28,729 bases of DNA from Candidatus [Bacteroides] periocalifornicus (lineage in GTDB: Bacteria > Bacteroidota > Bacteroidia > Bacteroidales > CAJPTX01). A program made the translations under genes and the position numbers. Where the stretch lies: positions 1 through 28,729 of the forward strand of contig LIIK01000004.1 in the NCBI GenBank assembly GCA_001421095.1, in the 5' to 3' direction. A model generated the notes under the pieces. That model was not told the DNA's origin and made no database searches. It saw only the letters and a list, made by a program, of their open reading frames with translations. This document shows, in pieces, positions 7,708 through 16,859 of the stretch (position 1 is its first letter; the number at the start of each line of letters is the position of its first letter).

Positions 7708-9149
7708 TGCGCCTGAATGCTAGAGGGGGATTGCTGATCTGTCTGCTCCTACTGTCTGCGCAGTATGGCGTTGCCCAGCTAGCCCGAACTGCAACCATAG
7801 CAGGCTCTGCCCCTCAGTATGCTGGAGTAGAGCTGCGGTGGATGCGGCCGGCTGATGCCCTATCGGGAACGAAGAGGCTTGCAGGAACGGTAACCCCTGA
7901 TAAGAAGGGAGATTTTACCTTGCAGCTCTCTCTAGAGAGTCCACAGCTGCTGACATTAGAGGTGGGGCGTTACCTGTGCTACCTCTACGCAGAGCCAGGA
8001 GGAAAATATCGGATAACCCTCCCCCCCCTAGAGGAAAAGGAGGAGGCAGATCGGCTCAATCCCTACTTTGAACCCATAGAAGTTCACCTCCAGAGTATCC
8101 CGCTGGACAGCCTGCAGACCAATTTCCGCATAGCCCGGTTTGACGAGGAGCTGGAGCGGGCATTAGACAGCGTAACGCTCGCCACTGACAGCCTGGCTAT
8201 GCGGGTCAATCTGCGCGCGATGGCAAGTAGATTGGCAGGCTTTGACACGTTGAACAATACACCCTTCCTGCGAGATTATAAATTTTACCGAATGGGACTT
8301 TTCGGGTTTCTTTCGGGGAGCATGAAGGTGCAGGCGCTCTCTGACCGCTATTTCAAGAGAAAGCGCCCTCTCTATGACAATCCAGCCTATACGGACCTTT
8401 TCGCCATAGTCTACCAGCGCTATTTTGTCTACCATGGGCGTACCAAGGAGGGGCGCTCCATTAACCAGGCGATATCTGCTGGATCTTACAGCAGGCTCAA
8501 GTCTATCCTTCAGCAGAACGATAATTTGGCGCAAGATTCACTCATGGAGCTGGTGATACTCAAGAATCTCCATGATGAATTCTATAATGACACCTATTCT
8601 CGTGCAGGGCTTACGCAGATATTAGATTCTCTGTGCCAGCAGACAAAGATTGCAGAGCATCGAGCCATAGGGTTGAATATCCAGAATAAGGTGAATCGAC
8701 TTCTCAAGGGGCATGAGCCGAGTCCCTTCTCTCTACCAGATCAGGATGGAGTGGTGCGCACCATGGCTGACTACAAGGGGAGGGTTATCCTGCTGTGTTT
8801 TTGCACTACTAGCTCTTACACCTGCATTCAGGATTTTGCCCTGCTAGCCAGGCTACAGCGGCAGTTTGGAGAGCATTTGCAAATAGTGGCAATCTGTGCT
8901 GATATACGCTACGAAAGCATGGTGCACTACGCCCAAACCTCAGGCTATAAGTGGCCTTTTGTCTACTGCGGAGGGGAGCCTAGAGTGGTGGCCGATTACG
9001 ATGTGCGGAGCTACCCGACCTACTATTTAGTAGATCCAGAGGGGAAGCTCCTGCTGTCGCCAGCTCCAGGCCCGCAAGAGGGGCTCGGCAGGGTGCTTTT
9101 TGAGCAGTGGAGGGCGCGAGGATGGAGTGTGGAGGTGAATAATCAGTAA
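7707..9149 (+). CDS. Exported thioredoxin-fold (TlpA/DUF4369-like) protein with SxxC site
   Basis: A 480-residue protein with an N-terminal signal peptide (hydrophobic to about residue 20, then GVAQ-LA). The middle part (about 25-330) resembles the beta-rich and helical N-terminal region seen before TlpA/ResA-like domains in Bacteroidota. The C-terminal thioredoxin fold starts near residue 341 (GHEPSPFSLPDQDG). Where redox-active members have C-x-x-C this protein has S370-Y-T-C373, so the attacking cysteine is replaced. The cis-proline loop (RSYPTYYLVDPEG) is intact. A dithiol oxidoreductase role is therefore doubtful; binding or a one-cysteine chemistry is possible. The gene overlaps coaD by one base and is followed by a strong terminator. 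Confidence 0.78.
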   Translation: MRLNARGGLLICLLLLSAQYGVAQLARTATIAGSAPQYAGVELRWMRPADALSGTKRLAGTVTPDKKGDFTLQLSLESPQLLTLEVGRYLCYLYAEPGGKYRITLPPLEEKEEADRLNPYFEPIEVHLQSIPLDSLQTNFRIARFDEELERALDSVTLATDSLAMRVNLRAMASRLAGFDTLNNTPFLRDYKFYRMGLFGFLSGSMKVQALSDRYFKRKRPLYDNPAYTDLFAIVYQRYFVYHGRTKEGRSINQAISAGSYSRLKSILQQNDNLAQDSLMELVILKNLHDEFYNDTYSRAGLTQILDSLCQQTKIAEHRAIGLNIQNKVNRLLKGHEPSPFSLPDQDGVVRTMADYKGRVILLCFCTTSSYTCIQDFALLARLQRQFGEHLQIVAICADIRYESMVHYAQTSGYKWPFVYCGGEPRVVADYDVRSYPTYYLVDPEGKLLLSPAPGPQEGLGRVLFEQWRARGWSVEVNNQ

Positions 9150-9157
9150 GGCTGAAA

Positions 9158-9212
9158 CTGGGGGAGATTCTAGAATTCGCTTGGAGTTCTAGAATCTCCC
9201 CCGGTTTTGTTT
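9158..9212 (+). terminator. Strong intrinsic terminator after the thioredoxin-fold gene
   Basis: A perfect 16-bp stem pairs 9160-9175 with 9187-9202 around an 11-base loop, followed by GGTTTTGTTTG. It starts eight bases after the stop codon at 9149 and ends the mqnA-to-thioredoxin gene group. Confidence 0.85.
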
Positions 9213-9230
9213 GCATTCTTGCGGTGCAAA

Positions 9231-9258
9231 TTGTTAGCCGTGCGCTAGATTATGTTTG
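9231..9258 (+). promoter_or_regulatory. Candidate distal promoter of the parAB operon
   Basis: TATGTTTG at 9251-9258 matches TAnnTTTG fully, with a TTG at 9231-9233 upstream (17-base gap, slightly short). It would give a leader of about 210 bases before parA. Confidence 0.4.
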
Positions 9259-9381
9259 TAGCAATTTGTAGGTCGTATTGCTAGGTAAGAGGTGTTTTGA
9301 CGTTTCAAATTCATCCTGAATTATCGGGAGTATTCTAGAGAATCACGAATGGAGATGCAGGCTCAAGAATGAAAAAAACGC

Positions 9382-9389
9382 TACCTTTG
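9382..9389 (+). promoter_or_regulatory. Candidate proximal promoter of the parAB operon
   Basis: TACCTTTG at 9382-9389 is a full -7 match followed by C, the same extended string as before pyrH. No good -33 element is seen. The leader to the ATG at 9477 would be about 80 bases. Confidence 0.5.
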
Positions 9390-9476
9390 CAGCCAGAATC
9401 GCTATTGGGGATAGTAGGCAGAAAGCGAATTATTACGCCTGCCCGCGGTCTTCTAATGGCTAACTAACTAGGTACG

Positions 9477-10268
9477 ATGGCGAGAGTAATTCCTATAGCG
9501 AACCAAAAGGGTGGTGTGGGCAAAACCACCACGGCTGTGAACCTATCGGCCAGCTTGGCAATGCTCGACAAGCGGGTATTACTAATAGATGCAGATCCGC
9601 AGGCGAATTCGACTTCTGGATTGGGGCTTGAGCGTGCGGTGAAGGCAACGATCTACGATTGTATTGTAAACAATGCCGATCCGCATCAAGCCATAATTCA
9701 CGTTCCCAATCTCCCAGGGCTCGATCTTTTACCCTCGAATATCGATCTGGTGGGGGCAGAGATGGAGATGGTGGATGAGCCCAATAGGGAGCTAATTCTA
9801 CGCCCCATAATAGAGCCACTAAGGGCGGAATATGACTACATATTCATCGACTGTTCTCCGTCATTAGGGTTGGTTACGCTGAATGCGCTCACGGCAGCCG
9901 ACTCGGTAATAATCCCCGTCCAGTGCGAGTACTTTGCCCTGGAAGGCCTCGGTAAGTTGCTGAATACGATAAAAATCACTGAGCAGCGCTTTGCCCCTAA
10001 CATAAAAATCGAGGGGTTTCTTTTCACGATGTACGATGCCCGTACGCGCTTGGCCAACCAGGTGGTGGAGGAGGTAACGCGGCACTTCGGCGACATGGTA
10101 TTCAAAACCATGATTCAGCGCAATGTGAAACTTAGCGAAGCACCTAGCCATGGGGTACCCGTGGTTCTCTACGATGCCCAAAGCACCGGAGCTATAAACT
10201 ACATGAACCTCGCCAGCGAGTTGATTGACAGGAATCGGCAGGCAGACGAGATGAATGCGTCAAAATGA
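9477..10268 (+). CDS. parA: Chromosome partitioning ATPase ParA (Soj)
   Basis: A 263-residue ParA/MinD-family ATPase that binds DNA non-specifically as an ATP dimer and moves or releases ParB-parS complexes during chromosome segregation. The deviant Walker A motif KGGVGKTT is at residues 11-18, including the signature first lysine. LLIDADPQ (35-42) is the A' motif and FIDCSPSLG the Walker B region. There is no N-terminal helix-turn-helix, so it is the short chromosomal Soj type. parB follows after 14 bases. Confidence 0.94.
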   Translation: MARVIPIANQKGGVGKTTTAVNLSASLAMLDKRVLLIDADPQANSTSGLGLERAVKATIYDCIVNNADPHQAIIHVPNLPGLDLLPSNIDLVGAEMEMVDEPNRELILRPIIEPLRAEYDYIFIDCSPSLGLVTLNALTAADSVIIPVQCEYFALEGLGKLLNTIKITEQRFAPNIKIEGFLFTMYDARTRLANQVVEEVTRHFGDMVFKTMIQRNVKLSEAPSHGVPVVLYDAQSTGAINYMNLASELIDRNRQADEMNASK

Positions 10269-10282
10269 TTGGTGGTTAGAGT

Positions 10283-11293
10283 ATGGCGAAAAGAGCAGCG
10301 CTTGGTAAGGGGCTGGATGCCCTTATGGGTGGAGGCTACAGCGGAGTACAGCGAGACGAGGATCCGCGGATTTCACGCCAGGAGGCTGTGGGGGATTCAG
10401 CAACGGCAGATTCTCCAGCGACCTCTCCAGCGGACGTGGAAGATGCGGGTGCGTCTAGAGCTGAGCGGCCAACTGCAGATTCATCCGAAACACCAGGATT
10501 TGTGTCGGTCGATCTGATCGATGAGAATCCCTATCAGCCTCGCAAGCAGTTTAACGACGAACAGCTCGGTGAGCTTGCAGACACCATAGCCAAAATGGGC
10601 GTAATAACGGCTCTCACGGTGCGTAGGGCGGGGAATCGTTATCAGCTTATAGCGGGTGAACGACGGCTGCGTGCCGCTAAGCTGGCGGGGCTTAGGCAGG
10701 TGCCTGTGGTGGTGCTGGAAGTGGGCGAGAATGAGATGATTGAGATGGCGCTGGTGGAGAATATCCAGCGTACCGATCTCAACCCGATAGAAATAGCGGA
10801 GAGTCTGGAGCAATTGTCGCAAACTGCAGGTCTTACCCATGACGAATTGGCCCCTCGGGTGGGGAAGAGCCGCCCGACCATAACCAACTATCTCCGCCTA
10901 CTTCGTCTGCCGGCAAAGGTGAAGGAGCAGGTACGTGGCGGGCTAATATCCATGGCCCACGCGAAGCTGCTGCTCTCGGTAGAAGATTTGGAGCTGCTGC
11001 AGTCTGTGGCGGATAGGATTGCCGAGGAGCATCTTACGGTGGCAGAAGTGGAGCGTTTGCTTAGGGCAGCTCTGGCAAAGAAGGGAGCTCCAGAACCCGC
11101 CGTAGAGGCAGTGGAAGCATCGTCTGAGAATTCTCCAGATGCCTACCTTCCAGCAATGCAGAGCGCATTGGAGCAACGCCTAGGGTACGGTGTACAGGTG
11201 AAGCCAGGCAAGCATGGTAGCGGGCGGGTCGTGATCCAATATAGATCAGAAGGCGAGCGGCAGGAGCTTCTCCGTAAGCTGGGTATAGAGTAA
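10283..11293 (+). CDS. parB: Chromosome partitioning protein ParB (Spo0J)
   Basis: A 336-residue CTP-dependent DNA clamp that loads at parS and spreads. The N-terminal basic RAALGKGLDALMGG (residues 4-17) is the usual ParA-stimulating tail. A low-complexity linker (about 18-70) precedes the CTPase domain with the C-motif GERRLRA (125-131) and ENIQR (160-164). A helix-turn-helix follows at about 183-215 (LTHDELAPRVGKSRPTITNY). The C-terminal dimerisation domain (about 285-336) carries KPGKHGSGRVVIQYRSEGE. The gene continues the parA operon and is followed two bases later by the DUF5683 gene. Confidence 0.94.
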   Translation: MAKRAALGKGLDALMGGGYSGVQRDEDPRISRQEAVGDSATADSPATSPADVEDAGASRAERPTADSSETPGFVSVDLIDENPYQPRKQFNDEQLGELADTIAKMGVITALTVRRAGNRYQLIAGERRLRAAKLAGLRQVPVVVLEVGENEMIEMALVENIQRTDLNPIEIAESLEQLSQTAGLTHDELAPRVGKSRPTITNYLRLLRLPAKVKEQVRGGLISMAHAKLLLSVEDLELLQSVADRIAEEHLTVAEVERLLRAALAKKGAPEPAVEAVEASSENSPDAYLPAMQSALEQRLGYGVQVKPGKHGSGRVVIQYRSEGERQELLRKLGIE

Positions 11294-11295
11294 GA

Positions 11296-12348
11296 ATGGT
11301 AGTTCGGCGTAAGTGGATATGGGTTGGGTGGCTAGTGACGGCTATGCTACTGGGCGATTTTGCGATTGGGCGAACAGTAGGCAATTCAGCCCGGAGCATC
11401 AGCCCGAACGGTGCAGTCATTGTGGATTCAACTCAGCTGAATCAGGATTCACTGGAGAACTCTGGGAATAAGGGCTCTACGCTGCAAGACACGGTAATTA
11501 TAGAGGATACGGTAAAAGGTTTAGATGGCAGGAAAACGCTAGATTCACGCCCGAAATATTCTAGCAGATGGAGAAATTTCTGCGATTCGTTGGGGCAGGG
11601 TTGGGTTGCCCTTTCTGCAATGATTCTCCCAGGGAGTGGACAAATTTTAAATCGAGACTACTGGAAAATCCCTCTATTCTATGCCACGGGAGCTGGTTTT
11701 GGTTACCTGAGCTGGAGGTATCACAGCGAGTACCGTCGTTTAGGGATGCTAGAGAAAGGCCGAACTCTACAGCAGCAGGTAGAGTGGCAGAGCGAGCGGA
11801 AGTATGCGCAGCAGCTGCGGAATACTTTTTTTGTAGCCACGGCAGCAACCTACGCGCTCAGTGTGGCCGATGCGCTAATAGTTCACAGCCATGGCATACA
11901 GTCGCCACTAGCGGCTATGGTCTGCAGTGGGCTATTGCCAGGGTTAGGGCAGGTGTATAATGGCAGCTACTGGAAAATCCCGATAATTTACGGGGCTGGA
12001 TTTTACCTTGTGTCGAACATTGCACGCTATAATGGACTCTACGAACGTTACCAAACAGCGCTGGTGGCTTTGCTTGATGACGACCCCTCAACAACAGACG
12101 AGTGGCAGGGGAAACGCTCGCAGAGAGATCTGGAGTATCGGGTAGATTATTATAGAAGGGAACGGGATTTCAATGCAATACTCCTTGCGTTGCTGTATGC
12201 AATGAATGTGGTTGATGCCTATGTGGATGCCCACCTTTTTTACTGGAACGTGGATAGCAATCTTGCGCTACGAATGTCACCAGAGGTTCGCCCTCTGCAA
12301 GGGCAGCATGATTTGGCGCTATCCATGCGATTTGAATTGCAGTTTTGA
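11296..12348 (+). CDS. DUF5683 membrane protein with an internal duplication
   Basis: A 350-residue protein with an N-terminal hydrophobic segment (about residues 8-22), a polar stretch (30-95), then two copies of one membrane module. Copy 1 has LPGSGQILN (111-119), YWKIPLFYATG (122-132) and YALSVADALIVH (186-197). Copy 2 has LPGLGQVYN (214-222), YWKIPIIYGAG (225-235) and YAMNVVDAYVDAH (301-313). This pattern matches the DUF5683 family commonly found next to parB and mltD in Bacteroidota. The function is not known. It is two bases from parB, so it belongs to the same operon. Confidence 0.8.
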   Translation: MVVRRKWIWVGWLVTAMLLGDFAIGRTVGNSARSISPNGAVIVDSTQLNQDSLENSGNKGSTLQDTVIIEDTVKGLDGRKTLDSRPKYSSRWRNFCDSLGQGWVALSAMILPGSGQILNRDYWKIPLFYATGAGFGYLSWRYHSEYRRLGMLEKGRTLQQQVEWQSERKYAQQLRNTFFVATAATYALSVADALIVHSHGIQSPLAAMVCSGLLPGLGQVYNGSYWKIPIIYGAGFYLVSNIARYNGLYERYQTALVALLDDDPSTTDEWQGKRSQRDLEYRVDYYRRERDFNAILLALLYAMNVVDAYVDAHLFYWNVDSNLALRMSPEVRPLQGQHDLALSMRFELQF

Positions 12349-12393
12349 GCAGGTGTGGCAGCACTGCACATTTTAGTATAAAGGGTTTTAGAT

Positions 12394-13701
12394 ATGAAAA
12401 AGATCGCAATTCTAGCTACGATAATTGTGGCCGTTATATCGGTTACCTCCAGCACCGGGGGCGCCAGAGAGCGTAAGCGTATGGTGACCGACACGCTGGC
12501 TACCGACTCTCTGCATAAAGAGTACCTCGAGAATCTAGACAAGATGCTCAACCTATGGTATGTGCAGCAGTCAGTAGATACCGTAGAGGTCATGGATCAG
12601 CTGGATCTCGACAGCGTGGGAATTCGGGCAGACTACCCAGATAGCGTGTATATAGAACGGCTCTCGGGCATGAACACGCTGATAAACCTCCCATTCAACA
12701 GCGTGGTACGCAACTATATAACCACCTATACGCAGAAGAAAAGGGCACAGGTTGAGGTTATGCTCGGGCTGGCAGATTACTATTTCCCGCTTTTTGAGGA
12801 GATTCTCGATCTGTACCAGCTTCCCCTTGAGCTGAAAATACTCCCGGTAATTGAGAGTGCGCTCAACCCTCGCGCAGTGTCACGGGTGGGGGCTACAGGG
12901 CTGTGGCAGTTCATGTACAGCACGGGAAAGCGCTACAATCTGCAGATAGACTCGTATGTGGATCAACGGCGCGATCCCCTGGCTGCCACCCATGCTGCGG
13001 CACGCTACCTGCGCGATCTCTATGGGCTCTATGGCGATTGGACCCTGGTTATAGCTGCCTATAACTGTGGCCCTGGCAATGTGAACAAGGCCATACGCCG
13101 GGCGGGCGGCAAGCGGAGCTATTGGGATATCTACTACTACCTGCCGCGGGAAACCAGAGGCTATGTACCCGCATTCATCGCGGCAAACTACGCCATGCGT
13201 TTTGCCGATCAGCACGGTATCCGCCCAAGAAACATGGAGATGCCCAAAACGACCGATACCGTAGTGGTGCAGGGCAAGATGCACTTAGAGCAGGTGGCAA
13301 GGGTGCTAGGGCTGCCCCTACAGCAGCTCCGCGATCTCAATCCGCAGTATAAGCACGATATGCTAACTATGGACTCTGGCAACCCTCTGCGGCTTCCCGC
13401 GGAGCGTGTGGGGGAGTTCATAGATCGGCAGGATGAGATCCGCACATTTAATGATTCCATCTACCTCAATCCAAAGCGTATTCAGGAAATAGCCAAGATA
13501 AGCGGTGATCCGTTCTATATACCCAGGATAGCGGGAAAGGGCAATGTGGTGAAATATCGGGTGCGGCAGGGCGATGTACTCGGGAGCATTGCCTCCAGAT
13601 ACCATGTTACCGTACAGCAACTCCGGGCCTGGAACGGAATAAGCGGGAGCAAGATTAGGATTGGGCAGACGCTCTTGATCTATACGGGTAAGAATTCCTA
13701 G
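12394..13701 (+). CDS. mltD: Membrane-bound lytic transglycosylase D with LysM
   Basis: A 435-residue exported enzyme that cleaves the MurNAc-GlcNAc bond of peptidoglycan, forming 1,6-anhydro-MurNAc. Residues 1-20 form a signal peptide. The SLT domain spans about 140-265: the catalytic glutamate is E154 in LPVIESALNP, followed by GATGLWQFM and AAYNCGPGNVNKA, the typical SLT blocks. A LysM peptidoglycan-binding domain is at the C-terminus (about 387-432, YRVRQGDVLGSIASRY). A second, decayed LysM-like stretch may lie at 290-340. There is no obvious lipobox cysteine. It follows the DUF5683 gene after 45 bases. Confidence 0.9.
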   Translation: MKKIAILATIIVAVISVTSSTGGARERKRMVTDTLATDSLHKEYLENLDKMLNLWYVQQSVDTVEVMDQLDLDSVGIRADYPDSVYIERLSGMNTLINLPFNSVVRNYITTYTQKKRAQVEVMLGLADYYFPLFEEILDLYQLPLELKILPVIESALNPRAVSRVGATGLWQFMYSTGKRYNLQIDSYVDQRRDPLAATHAAARYLRDLYGLYGDWTLVIAAYNCGPGNVNKAIRRAGGKRSYWDIYYYLPRETRGYVPAFIAANYAMRFADQHGIRPRNMEMPKTTDTVVVQGKMHLEQVARVLGLPLQQLRDLNPQYKHDMLTMDSGNPLRLPAERVGEFIDRQDEIRTFNDSIYLNPKRIQEIAKISGDPFYIPRIAGKGNVVKYRVRQGDVLGSIASRYHVTVQQLRAWNGISGSKIRIGQTLLIYTGKNS

Positions 13702-13817
13702 CCATTTTTTTAGCCAGATGGCATCCGTGTACGCACAGAGCAGAGAGAACGCAGATTCTCACGGGGTACCGCGTAGGCTCGCAGAGGGGCTAGGGCGAGA
13801 TAAATAGCATTGTTTTA

Positions 13818-15476
13818 GTGGTGCAATTTCGGCGGGTTCTTTTCTTCCTCTCAGGCATACTGTTGCTACTGTATGCTCTCACCTGGCTAGGGCGGAGGTA
13901 CGGTGCCCCAATAGATGCACAGGCTTGGTTACCGAGCGCGAGGCAATTCCCGGGGCTTCGGAGTTCAGTTGCCCCGCGGGCAGATGTTCGGCTGGCCGAC
14001 TCCACGCTAAAATTGGTGGAGGCTATCGATAGTCTCGATATGGCAACCGATGCTGCGCACTCCAGCCAGAGAGCAGTAAAGGCTGTCGGTAGAGTGATGG
14101 GAGGGGCAATGCTATCTGTGGAGAACGAGGGTGCAGAACAGCCCAGTGGTTCGTATCCGTTCACCCCAGAGCCGAGTCGGCAATTAGAGCAATCGCCGAT
14201 TTTAGCCGATGCTATGCGGGGAGCTAAAGAGATTAAGCCATCGGGCAATGTTGCTCTTCCAGAGGCGGCTAAAGGCGATAGGCGGATTAAGACTCGCGCA
14301 TTAGAATATACCGATGCGGGTTTTAATCAGCTCGCCTATTTTTTTGACGCATTGGGAAAGACACAGCTCGATGGTGCGGGAGTGCGCATATTGCACTATG
14401 GCGATTCGCAGATAGAAGGCGATAGGGTTACTGGCTATCTGCGTTCTCGCATGCAGCGGGTGTTCGGCGGTGCAGGCGTGGGGATGCAGTGCGTGGTGCC
14501 CCCCGTTTCTCCCCCATTCGGACTGACTATCCAGCCAGGGGCAGGCTGGAAGTACCATTCGATAATGCCGGCCACAAAGCGTAAAAAGGAGTTCCATTAC
14601 GGGCTGGCTGGCTCTGTTTGCCAGTATGGGCAAGAGGTGGAGGATGCCGAAACGGGCGAAACCCACTACCAGGGCACCGTGGAGATTACCCGTAAGCTCT
14701 CGGCTGGCTCTGGGATGCGCTTTTCCCATGTGCGCGTGTTTATCCACACAGCCCAGTCGCCTTGCAGGGTAGAGCTGCAGCAGGGCGATTCTACGCTTTG
14801 GGAGGCTAGTATTGGTGCTTTGCCGTCTGTGCAGCAGGTGGTTGTGCCAGTATCAACCCAGCGCTCCAAATTTTCCCTTTCATTCAGCTCGGCTTCCCTG
14901 GCCGATGTGTTGGCTCTCTCCTTTGAGGGTGAAGGAGGGGTGCAGGTAGACAACGTGCCGCTACGAGGCAGCAGCGGGGGCGATTTCACGGCTATCAACG
15001 ATACGGTCTTTCGTGAAATGGCCTCCCTTTTGCACCCCAAGCTCGTGCTGCTCCAGTTTGGGGTAAATGTGGTGCCTGGGCAGATGGAGGCATACGGGTT
15101 TTACCGCGAGATGCTGAAGCGGCAAATTGCCCGTCTTCGTGGCCTATTGCCAGGGGTCACCTTCATCATGCTGGGGGTCTCTGATATGGGGATGAAGGAA
15201 GAGGACGATTTTGTCTCGTACCCCAACATTCCCAAAGTGCGAAATGCCCAACGGCAGGCAGCGTTGGAGAGCGGAATAGCCTTTTGGGACACCTACCAGG
15301 CCATGGGAGGTCCCAATTCTATAGTGGCGTGGGTGAATGCCGAACCGCCTCTAGCCACGGCAGACTACGTGCATTTCACCCCGAGGGGGGCTCGTTTTAT
15401 TGGTGAGATGTTTTACTCGGCGCTCATGCAGGCCTACGAAGCCTACACCCAGGGCGCTTCAGCACCCCAAAAGTAG
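13818..15476 (+). CDS. Membrane-anchored SGNH/GDSL hydrolase (first of two)
   Basis: A 552-residue protein with one N-terminal transmembrane anchor (about residues 6-24), a polar linker to about 155, and an SGNH esterase domain from about 185. The catalytic serine is S197 in HYGDSQIEGD, the oxyanion asparagine N417 in QFGVNVV, and D516-x-x-H519 in DYVHFTPRG completes the triad. An inserted beta-rich section lies between about 240 and 400. The start must be GTG (13818 or 13821); no ATG is available in frame nearby. Such hydrolases remove or transfer acyl groups on glycans. The close second SGNH gene and the MBOAT gene suggest a surface O-acylation role; this is inference. Confidence 0.78.
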   Translation: MVQFRRVLFFLSGILLLLYALTWLGRRYGAPIDAQAWLPSARQFPGLRSSVAPRADVRLADSTLKLVEAIDSLDMATDAAHSSQRAVKAVGRVMGGAMLSVENEGAEQPSGSYPFTPEPSRQLEQSPILADAMRGAKEIKPSGNVALPEAAKGDRRIKTRALEYTDAGFNQLAYFFDALGKTQLDGAGVRILHYGDSQIEGDRVTGYLRSRMQRVFGGAGVGMQCVVPPVSPPFGLTIQPGAGWKYHSIMPATKRKKEFHYGLAGSVCQYGQEVEDAETGETHYQGTVEITRKLSAGSGMRFSHVRVFIHTAQSPCRVELQQGDSTLWEASIGALPSVQQVVVPVSTQRSKFSLSFSSASLADVLALSFEGEGGVQVDNVPLRGSSGGDFTAINDTVFREMASLLHPKLVLLQFGVNVVPGQMEAYGFYREMLKRQIARLRGLLPGVTFIMLGVSDMGMKEEDDFVSYPNIPKVRNAQRQAALESGIAFWDTYQAMGGPNSIVAWVNAEPPLATADYVHFTPRGARFIGEMFYSALMQAYEAYTQGASAPQK

Positions 15477-15479
15477 GAA

Positions 15480-16757
15480 ATGTCTATGGGAACGAGGTGC
15501 GCTCTCCTCTCTGCCTACACCATGCGTCGGGTTTCTGGGAATGCCCATCACTCTAGGTGTTATCGAATACTGCTGCTACTACTTTACATTACCTTAGCCG
15601 TGCATTCCTTTCTACAAGCGCAGCCGATAGAGAGCTGGACAGACGATTATATCGACCAGCTTGCCGCGAGTTGGCCAGCCAATGTAATCGATAACGTCCC
15701 GAAGTGGTTACGCTGGAGCCCGAAGGGTGGCACGCGGATGACGATAGTGCAGATAGGCGATTCACACGTGCAGGGCGACGTGGCGGCGGTGGCCACCCGA
15801 ACCTACCTAACCCGGGCATTCAAACTCAGCGGGGGGGCTATCGGCTTCTCATTCCCCTTTGGCATGGCCAGGAGCAACGATCCCAGGGCCATCCGTTCGC
15901 ATAGCCAGAGCGGCTGGACACCCGTGATGGCGACCAAGACCAAGGTGGAACAGCCGTTTGGTATAGCGGGGGCCGCTATCGATGCCTACTCTAAATCGTC
16001 TCCGATGCACGTTGGATTGCGGCAAGAGGGCCCCTACAGCCTTCCCCCCAGCGAGGTACAGGTGCTCTTTGTCCCATCGCAGACACCCCCAGCCCTTCGC
16101 CTGAACGGGGTATTTCCCGATACGATAGACAAGGATAGAGGAACGGCCCGCTTCAGCTTCGCTACCCCACCGCAGAGCCTAACCCTCTCGCTAGACCATG
16201 TGGAGGGAGGTCTTAGCACCTTCAGATTCTTGGGCTTTGTGCTTGATAATCAGGCTTCACCCTTGGTATTCCATGCGGCAGGTATCAATGGTGCCGATGT
16301 GCGCACCCACCTTCGCAATACGATGCTCCCCTTTGAGCTGGCCGTTCTCAATCCGCAGATCATCATCCTCTCCCTCGGTACGAATGACGCATTCAACACC
16401 CAGTTCGATCCGGTGAGCTTTCGGGCAGATTACACCCAGCTTATCCGTCGAATCCGCTTCATGTGCCCGAAGGCGTTCATAGTGCTGGCCACTCCAAACG
16501 ACCACCTCTACCGGAATAGAGAGCCCAATACCCGGGTAGCCGATGCGGCTGAGACCATCTGCAATCTGGCCGCCGATGAGGGGTGTGGGGTGTGGGACTT
16601 CTACCGCATCATGGGGGGCGAGGGGAGTATCTACTCGTGGGACAGCCATGGGCTAACCGCGGCAGATCGCCTGCATTTCTCCCCCTTAGGCTACCGTTTG
16701 CAGGGCACTCTCCTGGGGGTGGCGCTCTACCGAATGCTTACCCAGGAATCTAGGTGA
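15480..16757 (+). CDS. Exported SGNH/GDSL hydrolase (second of two)
   Basis: A 425-residue protein whose N-terminus has a signal sequence with an unusually long polar lead (hydrophobic core about residues 29-45, cut likely near QAQ-PI). If the ATG at 15522 is the real start, the lead is normal; both starts remain possible. The SGNH domain shows S95 in QIGDSHVQGD, N302 in SLGTND, and D396-x-x-H399 in ADRLHFSPLG. It begins three bases after the first SGNH gene and shares its long central beta-rich insert, so the two are probably paralogues acting in one pathway. Confidence 0.78.
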   Translation: MSMGTRCALLSAYTMRRVSGNAHHSRCYRILLLLLYITLAVHSFLQAQPIESWTDDYIDQLAASWPANVIDNVPKWLRWSPKGGTRMTIVQIGDSHVQGDVAAVATRTYLTRAFKLSGGAIGFSFPFGMARSNDPRAIRSHSQSGWTPVMATKTKVEQPFGIAGAAIDAYSKSSPMHVGLRQEGPYSLPPSEVQVLFVPSQTPPALRLNGVFPDTIDKDRGTARFSFATPPQSLTLSLDHVEGGLSTFRFLGFVLDNQASPLVFHAAGINGADVRTHLRNTMLPFELAVLNPQIIILSLGTNDAFNTQFDPVSFRADYTQLIRRIRFMCPKAFIVLATPNDHLYRNREPNTRVADAAETICNLAADEGCGVWDFYRIMGGEGSIYSWDSHGLTAADRLHFSPLGYRLQGTLLGVALYRMLTQESR

Positions 16758-16812
16758 GGAGGCGTGTGATTATGGGGTCGGTCTAGGTGAAGTACACCTG
16801 AATGTATCCATG

Positions 16813-16833
16813 ATGGCGGGAGCCATTTTTTTT
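16813..16833 (+). terminator. Short hairpin with T8 run between SGNH2 and MBOAT
   Basis: ATGGC (16813-16817) pairs with GCCAT (16822-16826) around a GGGA loop, followed by eight consecutive T. The stem has only five pairs, so it may be a weak terminator or attenuator lowering expression of the MBOAT gene rather than a full stop. Confidence 0.4.
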
Positions 16834-16859
16834 GTAGAAATTCGATCTAAATACCCATT

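Larger units (their letters stand above)
9150..9476 (+). other. Gene-free region between the terminator and parA
   Basis: This 327-base stretch holds the terminator, two candidate -7 elements (9251-9258 and 9382-9389) and otherwise no convincing gene. No parS-like palindrome of the TGTTTCACGTGAAACA type is seen here. Confidence 0.6.

Noticed and set aside
9290..9330. parS-like palindrome near parA (GACGTTTCAAA)
   Set aside because: Too far from TGTTTCACGTGAAACA, with no symmetric second half; no better match was noticed elsewhere in the window.
10269..10517. 82-residue open frame overlapping the start of parB
   Set aside because: It is an alternate frame of parB, whose protein is clearly conserved.
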